Shown: positions 58,708 through 64,000 of the stretch, one piece after another
Position numbering within the stretch: the first letter of the stretch is position 1
Layout of the letters: each line of letters begins with the position of its first letter
Assembly (NCBI GenBank): GCA_002305795.1
Contig: DBRF01000004.1
Location: 1 to 64,000 of the forward strand
DNA from: Ruminococcaceae bacterium UBA1375
GTDB lineage: Bacteria > Bacillota > Clostridia > Oscillospirales > Ruminococcaceae
Direction: 5' to 3'
Length of the DNA stretch: 64,000 bases
The notes under the pieces: model-generated
What the model was told of the DNA's origin: nothing
The model's input: only the letters and a program-made list of their open reading frames with translations
The model's database searches: none
Program-made: the position numbers and the translations under genes

Positions 58708-59625
58708 TTAATCTGCTGAGTAGACCCATCTATTCTGCACTTTGAACTGAATCAAGGTGATAATCAGAATGATGATAGTCAAAATCCAGGAAATTGCTGC
58801 ACCGTAACCCATCCGGGCGCCAGCCATCTGGTTGAAGGTGACGTCGTAGATGTAGTACACCACGGTAATCGCTGTCTTGGTAAACTCGTACGCACCGGTT
58901 GCCAAAACGTTGATTTCCACGTAGATTTGCAGACCGCCAATGATCGTAGTAATAATGATGTAGAAGGAAATGGGGGTTAACAACGGGAAAGTGATGTGAG
59001 TAAACCGCTTCCATCCGCTGGCACCGTCGATCTCAGCCGCTTCGTAGTAAGAACGGTTGATGTTCTGAAGACCTGCAAGATACAGCACGGTGGTGCCGCC
59101 CACGCCTTTCCAAACAGTGAAGATGATGATAGCCCATTTCACGGTGCCGGGATCATACAGCCAGTTGGGGCCGTCAATGCCAAACAAACTCTTCAGCACG
59201 GCATTGAGCAAACCGCTCTGGGTATAAATCTGGTTCCACAGCACAGAAACCGCAACCAGGGAGGATACCACGGGAACGTAGTACATGGTACGCAGGATTC
59301 GCACGCCGGGAATTTTCCGGTTCATGCCCATAGCCAAGAACAAGGCAATGATCATGCCAATGGGAATACCGATCAAGTAGAAGAAGGTGTTGCCTAGGGA
59401 GTACCAGAAAGTCGGGGTTGTGAAGAGTTCTGCGAAGTTATCAAAGCCCACAAACCGCATATCTCCGATACCAGTCCAGCTCTGGAAGCTCAGTACGATG
59501 GAGAAGCAGATGGGGAACAGCATAAAGCACAGGAACCCAACAATGGGAGCCAGTATAAAGAGCAAACCGGCCCGTTCCTCTTGTCTGGCGGCTCGACTAA
59601 GCTTATGCTTCTGCTTAGTTGCCAT
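58708..59625 (-). CDS. Carbohydrate ABC transporter permease (MalF/AraP type)
   Basis: A 305-residue permease with six helices and the EAA loop EAAEIDGASGWKRFTHITFPLLTPISF. The start MATKQKHK follows AAAGGAG. It is 14 bases before the second permease. No ATPase is encoded here, so a shared MsmK-type ATPase elsewhere is likely. Confidence 0.92.
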   Translation of the reverse strand: MATKQKHKLSRAARQEERAGLLFILAPIVGFLCFMLFPICFSIVLSFQSWTGIGDMRFVGFDNFAELFTTPTFWYSLGNTFFYLIGIPIGMIIALFLAMGMNRKIPGVRILRTMYYVPVVSSLVAVSVLWNQIYTQSGLLNAVLKSLFGIDGPNWLYDPGTVKWAIIIFTVWKGVGGTTVLYLAGLQNINRSYYEAAEIDGASGWKRFTHITFPLLTPISFYIIITTIIGGLQIYVEINVLATGAYEFTKTAITVVYYIYDVTFNQMAGARMGYGAAISWILTIIILIITLIQFKVQNRWVYSAD

Positions 59626-59641
59626 ACTATTACACTCCTTT

Positions 59642-59681
59642 TTCAAAAACTGGCTGCCAACCGTTTTCGTTAGCAGCCAGT
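59642..59681 (-). terminator. Attenuating hairpin after the sugar-binding lipoprotein gene
   Basis: ACTGGCTGC/GCAGCCAGT (9 bp), followed on the minus strand by TTTTTGAAAAAGG, just before the permease ribosome site. It is likely a leaky terminator that favours binding-protein expression. Confidence 0.78.
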
Positions 59682-59737
59682 CTTCTCAACTAATTTCCTT
59701 TGCTACACCATAGTGCAGCTTTCAGGAATGCGAATCA

Positions 59738-61171
59738 TCAGCCGCCGATGGCCATTTCATATTCTTCCCAAGCAGTATCCAACTGTTCCTGGCAAGCGGT
59801 CTGCATGGCGCTCATGTAGTCTTCCGCAGAAACATTGCCTTCCAGGAAGGTGGTGAACTGAGACAGGAAGCCTTCAGAGCCGTCCCACCAAGCGGTAGTG
59901 GGAGTGTAGAAGTATTCGGGCATTACGTTCCGATAGCCGTAGCCATTGGGAGCAGTACCGGATTCTTCACCGCCCATGTAGTTGAACACGACCTGATAGT
60001 TGTCAGCGTACTGAATTTCACCGCTGGCGACCTTTTCAGAGAATTCGCCGTTGGCGTAGCTCATCAGGTTGGGGAGCTGGATGCCGCCCTCAGCCAACTG
60101 ACGCTGACCTTCCATATCGGTAGAGTAGTACTCAATGAACTTCACAGCAGCATCCACATTGTCGCTCTGAGCGTAGATAGCGTAGCCGACCGTACCAGCA
60201 CGAGCCGCAGAGTAGGTTCCGCTGGGTCCTACGGGGAAGTAGGTCAGACCCCAGTCGTCAAACGCAACGATAGAAGTGTCGTTGAAGTTTTTCACGTCCC
60301 AGGTGCCGCAGGGGTAGAAACCGATCTGGCCAGAGGTCCAGCGCTGATACACTTCCAGGGCAGCGTCTTCAGCGGGAGTGGGAGCCAGGCCTTCCTGAAC
60401 CAGGCTCAGCAGGAAGTTCATGGAATCCAGGAATTCTTGCTGATATGTACCGTCAGCATTGACCAATTCGATCGTTCTCATATCGTCGCTGAGGAAGTGG
60501 CCATTGTTGCCGTACAGAATCTGGGGGAAGAAGAAAGCAGTGGGGATAGCGCAGCCCCAGGTGGGGTTGGCGTCGTCTTCGGTGACCAACTGAGCGCAGA
60601 CATCCTTGAACTCATCCCAGGTCATGGGGTTGTCGTTGTCCGGATAAGCAACACTCTTGGCATCGAACAGGTTCTTGTTGTACGCATACATAAACACGGA
60701 GTAGTCGTGAGGCAGAGCGTACAGAGCACCGGTTTCGGTTTGCTTGGTTTCGGTGTCATAACGGAAAGCGTTAATGGCATCCGGCCAAATGTCGCTGATG
60801 GCTTCCTGCTGTGCTTCGTCAAAGTGCTCGTCCAAAGCAAGGATCTGACCTTGTTCTGCGTAACGAGCCACGTTAGCAGGCTCAATGTAGAATACGTCGG
60901 CCATGGTGCCGGCAGCCAGAGCAGAGGTCACCTGAGTGGCGTAGCCATCCTGCTGGCTCTGCTGGATTTCTACGGTGCCGATGTCGGGATTTTCTTCTTC
61001 GAAGCTCTGCCGCATCTGTTCGTAGATTTCCATTTCGTGGGTCTGGCCGTAAATCATAACGGTCAAGCCGGCGCCGCTATCGCCGCAGCCGGTGAACCCA
61101 ACCAGCGCAGTAGCTGCCATTGCGGCGGTCAACACACCGCACAAGCAGCGCTTGAAAATGCGTTTGTTCAT
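59738..61171 (-). CDS. Sugar-binding lipoprotein of the arabinan ABC importer
   Basis: A 477-residue family 1 extracellular solute-binding protein with lipobox VGFTGC (Cys29). It has MIYGQTHEMEIYEQMRQSFEEENPDI and DVFYIEPANVARYAEQGQILALDEHF, typical of oligosaccharide-binding proteins. Arabinan fragments as ligand are inferred from the GH43 and araBAD neighbours. The start follows AGGAGG by 6 bases. Confidence 0.92.
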   Translation of the reverse strand: MNKRIFKRCLCGVLTAAMAATALVGFTGCGDSGAGLTVMIYGQTHEMEIYEQMRQSFEEENPDIGTVEIQQSQQDGYATQVTSALAAGTMADVFYIEPANVARYAEQGQILALDEHFDEAQQEAISDIWPDAINAFRYDTETKQTETGALYALPHDYSVFMYAYNKNLFDAKSVAYPDNDNPMTWDEFKDVCAQLVTEDDANPTWGCAIPTAFFFPQILYGNNGHFLSDDMRTIELVNADGTYQQEFLDSMNFLLSLVQEGLAPTPAEDAALEVYQRWTSGQIGFYPCGTWDVKNFNDTSIVAFDDWGLTYFPVGPSGTYSAARAGTVGYAIYAQSDNVDAAVKFIEYYSTDMEGQRQLAEGGIQLPNLMSYANGEFSEKVASGEIQYADNYQVVFNYMGGEESGTAPNGYGYRNVMPEYFYTPTTAWWDGSEGFLSQFTTFLEGNVSAEDYMSAMQTACQEQLDTAWEEYEMAIGG

Positions 61172-61200
61172 AATTTTCCTCCTGTCTTTTTTAGTACACC

Positions 61201-61228
61201 GGTTCTGTGAATCAAAATTCACAAAACC
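61201..61228. promoter_or_regulatory. Inverted repeat in the leader of the arabinan importer operon
   Basis: GGTTCTGTGAAT (61201-61212) and ATTCACAAAACC (61217-61228) form a 12-4-12 inverted repeat with one G-T pair, between promoter and start codon. It may be an operator or an RNA hairpin. The rest of 61172-61580 holds the promoter, the araD terminator and AT-rich sequence without a gene. Confidence 0.6.
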
Positions 61229-61294
61229 TTCATACTTTATTTCAGAAACATCGAAGAATGCCCTGAATTCTTCACCGTTTCTTAATACACGTCA

Positions 61295-61324
61295 ATACTA
61301 GCACAAATGCACGGGGATTGTCAA
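61295..61324 (-). promoter_or_regulatory. Promoter of the arabinan importer operon
   Basis: Exact TTGACA, 18 bases, TAGTAT on the minus strand. Confidence 0.7.
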
Positions 61325-61504
61325 GTATTTTCGTTCAATTTCTCCAACTTTTTGGGCAATTTTTTTTGCCGGTTTGATCTCAGTGTGAATTTTTCGAGAA
61401 AAACCCAGTCTTTTCTTGGTATTGTGCCAGTTTAAAGTTTGCAAAAACCTTACCGTTTCGTCACAAATTATCCACAAAGCCTTGGAAGAAATTTTACAAA
61501 TGTC

Positions 61505-61541
61505 CAGAAAAACAGCGCTTTCCGAAATTTCAGAAAGCGCC
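61505..61541 (-). terminator. Terminator of the araBAD operon
   Basis: GCGCTTTC/GAAAGCGC with a further inner palindrome, followed on the minus strand by TGTTTTTC. Confidence 0.82.
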
Positions 61542-61580
61542 GTAAATCTGAAACGTTTGCTGTGCTTTCAACAGAAAAAA

Positions 61581-62285
61581 TTATTTTTTCTTCTGTCCGT
61601 AATACGCATTGGGTCCATGCTTACGCATAAAGTGCTTGTCCTGCATATCCTGCGGAGCCGTAGCCACCTTGGGATTTACCATCTCGGTAAACATATCCAT
61701 CTTGGCCACCTCTTCCAGCACCACAGCGTGATAAACAGCGTCCGCCGGATCGGTGCCCCAGGTGAAGGGGCCGTGGTTCTTGCAGATGACGGCAGAGACG
61801 TACATGGGGTTAATGCCCCGTCCCTGGAAGGTCTCGATGATCACCTTGCCGGTGTTCTTCTCATAAGCTTCCTCAATCTCATCCTTGGTCAAATTTCTGG
61901 CGCAGGGAATGGGACCGTAGAAATAGTCCGCATGGGTAGTGCCGTAGCAGGGGATGTCCCGACCGGCCTGTGCCCAAGAAGTGGCATAGGGGGAGTGGGT
62001 GTGCACTACGCCGCCGATTTCCGGGAAGGCATTGTACAGCTCCTGGTGGGTGGGGGTGTCGGAAGAAGGATTCAAATCCCCTTCTACCACCTTACCGGTT
62101 TTCAGGTCCACAACCACCATGTCGGAGGGCTTGAGTTCATCGTAATCCACGCCGGAGGGCTTGATTACGAAAACGCCTTTTTCCCGGTCTACGCCGCTGA
62201 CGTTGCCCCAGGTATAGGTCACCAATTTCCGTGCGGGAAGCTCCATATTGGCTTCATACACTTTTTGTTTCAGTTCTTCCAGCAT
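61581..62285 (-). CDS. araD: L-ribulose-5-phosphate 4-epimerase
   Basis: Interconverts L-ribulose 5-phosphate and D-xylulose 5-phosphate. The 234-residue class II aldolase-fold protein has GNVSGVD, IKPSGVDYDEL, the zinc ligands in HTHSPYAT and a later His (CKNHGPFTWG). The start MLEELKQK follows AAAGGAAG; the longer frame was rejected. It is 37 bases after araA. Confidence 0.96.
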   Translation of the reverse strand: MLEELKQKVYEANMELPARKLVTYTWGNVSGVDREKGVFVIKPSGVDYDELKPSDMVVVDLKTGKVVEGDLNPSSDTPTHQELYNAFPEIGGVVHTHSPYATSWAQAGRDIPCYGTTHADYFYGPIPCARNLTKDEIEEAYEKNTGKVIIETFQGRGINPMYVSAVICKNHGPFTWGTDPADAVYHAVVLEEVAKMDMFTEMVNPKVATAPQDMQDKHFMRKHGPNAYYGQKKK

Positions 62286-62322
62286 AACGAAGTACTTCCT
62301 TTCCAATCAGGCTGAAGTCCAA

Positions 62323-63807
62323 TTACAGGATGCCCTTGATTTTGTAAGCAACATCCTTGAGCATCAGGTCCTGCTTGAACTGACGCATATTGGTTTCCGG
62401 TCCGATGTGTACGAATTCAATGCCGCACATATCGGCATAGTCTTCCATCTGCTCCGCAGTCAAATCGAAGCTCAGCACGGTGTGGTGAGCGCCGCCGGCA
62501 TAAATCCAGCATTCCGCAGCGGTCTGCAGATCGGGCAGAGGCTTCCAGGTGCACTTTGCCACAGGCAGGTTGGGGGTGGGTTTCGGGCAGGGAACGGCTT
62601 CCACATCGCAGCAGATCAGGCGCAGACGGCCGCCCATATCCACCAGAGAGCAGGTAATGCCCTTGCCGGATTTGCCGTCGAATACCAGACGTGCCGGGGG
62701 TTCCTTACCGCCGATGCCCAGTTCGTGGACTTCGATTTTCGGCTTGGTGGCCGCCACGCAGGGGTCAACTTCCAGCATGTGGGCGCCCATAATCAGCTCG
62801 TTGCCGGGGATCAGGTTCAGGGTGTAGTCTTCCATGAAAGCGGTGCCGCCGGGCAGGCCTTCGGCCATCTTCTTCATAATGGTGTCCAAGGCAGCGGTTT
62901 TCCAGTCGCCTTCGCCGCCGTAGCCGATGCCCTTAGCCATCAGGTTCTGGGTAGCGATACCGGGCAGCTGACGCATACCCACCAGATCTTGGAAGGTGTT
63001 GGTGAAGGCAGAGAAGTCGTTTTCCGCAAAGAACTTCTCCATAGCAATCTCGCAGCGGGCCTGGTAACGGACGCTGTCGATGTTGTCGGTGTTCATATCA
63101 TACTTGGAGGTGTACTCCGCCATCTTGGCGTCCACTTCCTCTTCGGTGCAGGCGTCGATGGCTTTGGCCAGGTTGCCTACCGCGTAGGTGTTGCACTCCC
63201 AGCCCAGCTTGATTTCCACTTCCACCTTGTCGCCTTCGGTAACGCCAACGTAACGCATATTGTCACCGAAACGGCAGATCTTCAGTTCCTTACCCAGCAC
63301 CACGCCGGCAGCGCTGCGCATCCAGGCAGCGATCCGCTTGGTGACTTCGGGATCTTCCCAGTGGCCCATAACCACCTTGCGGTTCATACGCAGGCGGCTG
63401 GCGATAAAGCCGGTTTCACGGTCGCCGTGGGCGGACTGGTTCAAGTTCATGAAGTCCATGTCCATGGTGTCGTAGGGGATTTCCTTGTTGTACTGGGTGT
63501 GCAGGTGCAGCAGAGGCTTGTTCAGCTCCACCAGACCCTTGATCCACATCTTAGAGGGGGAGAAGGTGTGGGCAAAAATGATCACGCCGGCGCAGGCGTC
63601 GCAGTAGTTGACTTCTTTCATGACCTTGGTGATTTCTTCGGTGCAGGTCACCACGCCCTTGTTGACGATTTTGCAGGGCAGGCCGAACTCGTTCATCTTG
63701 CTGATCATGTCATCAGCGTGCTTGATGCAAGCCTGAATGGCGTCATCGCCGTACAGGGGCTGAGAGCCGGTGACAAACCAGAACTCCAGGTCTTTTAAAC
63801 TTCTCAT
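62323..63807 (-). CDS. araA: L-arabinose isomerase
   Basis: Converts L-arabinose to L-ribulose. The 494 residues show FWFVTGSQPLYG, the GVIIFAHTFSPSKMWI block, ALGYGGEGDWKTAA-like sequence (KGIGYGGEGDWKTAALD) and VLSFDLTAEQMEDYA. Length and start (AAGGAG, 10 bases) are standard. Confidence 0.97.
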   Translation of the reverse strand: MRSLKDLEFWFVTGSQPLYGDDAIQACIKHADDMISKMNEFGLPCKIVNKGVVTCTEEITKVMKEVNYCDACAGVIIFAHTFSPSKMWIKGLVELNKPLLHLHTQYNKEIPYDTMDMDFMNLNQSAHGDRETGFIASRLRMNRKVVMGHWEDPEVTKRIAAWMRSAAGVVLGKELKICRFGDNMRYVGVTEGDKVEVEIKLGWECNTYAVGNLAKAIDACTEEEVDAKMAEYTSKYDMNTDNIDSVRYQARCEIAMEKFFAENDFSAFTNTFQDLVGMRQLPGIATQNLMAKGIGYGGEGDWKTAALDTIMKKMAEGLPGGTAFMEDYTLNLIPGNELIMGAHMLEVDPCVAATKPKIEVHELGIGGKEPPARLVFDGKSGKGITCSLVDMGGRLRLICCDVEAVPCPKPTPNLPVAKCTWKPLPDLQTAAECWIYAGGAHHTVLSFDLTAEQMEDYADMCGIEFVHIGPETNMRQFKQDLMLKDVAYKIKGIL

Positions 63808-63899
63808 TGGTATCAGTCTCCTTCTATGAAAATCCTTATGAATGGACCGGTGCTTCCCCGCCTAAGCCATGCAGGCAGGGAATCCCGGAACAATGACGA

Positions 63900-64000
63900 T
63901 TACGCCAAGCCTTTGGCTTCCAGCTTGATCTGCTTGAGGCGCTTCATCACGTCGTTTTCACCCCGGCCGAAATAGTCGTGGAGTTTCTCATATTCTGCGT
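63900..64000 (-). CDS. araB: Ribulokinase, C-terminal end (cut by window edge)
   Basis: The last 32 or so residues are visible: AEYEKLHDYFGRGENDVMKRLKQIKLEAKGLA and a stop, matching the C-terminus of Firmicutes AraB, which phosphorylates L-ribulose. It precedes araA by 92 bases, giving the order araB-araA-araD. Confidence 0.85.
   Translation of the reverse strand, partial: AEYEKLHDYFGRGENDVMKRLKQIKLEAKGLA

Overview
The window looks like chromosome of a Gram-positive anaerobe of the class Clostridia, most likely an Oscillospiraceae/Ruminococcaceae member from a gut or rumen. The reasons are GC-rich coding sequence with textbook TTGACA-N17-TATAAT promoters and AGGAGG ribosome sites, fermentation genes (pyruvate formate-lyase, acetate kinase), a CtsR-McsA-McsB-ClpC stress operon, S-layer homology (SLH), cohesin and dockerin modules, ECF-type vitamin uptake, and an arabinan/arabinose locus. 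The species cannot be named from the sequence alone. Most genes are ordinary chromosomal genes. No phage, integrase, transposase, rRNA or CRISPR array was seen.

Layout. 1-4.4 kb: partial pflB, glgB and a divergent TetR regulator. 4.4-9.8 kb: two tRNA-Ser genes, a 21-residue membrane ORF, a UvrA paralogue, a decayed amidase fragment, and a low-GC leucine-rich-repeat (LRR) surface protein divergent from a small XRE repressor. 10-19.2 kb: one long leftward operon (lipoprotein, response regulator, histidine kinase, yqhQ-like gene, prmC, recA, recX, rimO, pgsA). 19.4-24.4 kb: a membrane glycosyltransferase, then a cohesin-SLH protein next to a secreted LRR protein ending in a dockerin. 24.4-31 kb: ctsR-mcsA-mcsB-clpC and a large orphan XRE regulator. 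31-36.4 kb: trxB, a compact locus that looks like a type I toxin-antitoxin module, murC, ychF and a C39-like peptidase. 36.6-47 kb: a polar amino acid ABC transporter with a circularly permuted binding protein, DUF134 plus an Mrp/NifX fusion, GNAT and pentapeptide genes, an inositol-phosphatase-like gene with a Fur gene, ackA with a duplicated 3' end, and tmcAL.

47.8-53.6 kb is a cobalamin-riboswitch operon. It encodes two surface-anchored proteins that together resemble the two domains of animal intrinsic factor/transcobalamin (an alpha-helical barrel candidate and a DUF4430 beta domain), followed by the T, fused A-A' and S parts of an ECF transporter. The inferred job is capture and import of corrinoids. 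54.5-64 kb is an arabinan utilisation locus: a lipoprotein GH43 arabinanase outside the cell, a carbohydrate ABC importer, a cytoplasmic GH43 enzyme, and araB-araA-araD to convert L-arabinose to D-xylulose 5-phosphate.

The strongest leads for new biology are the split intrinsic-factor-like B12 operon (47.8-53.6 kb), the 27-residue toxin locus with convergent promoters (32.4-32.85 kb), the cohesin/dockerin pair (21.4-23.9 kb) and the permuted substrate-binding protein (38.2-39.0 kb). Functions are inferred from recognised motifs and context; no database search was run.
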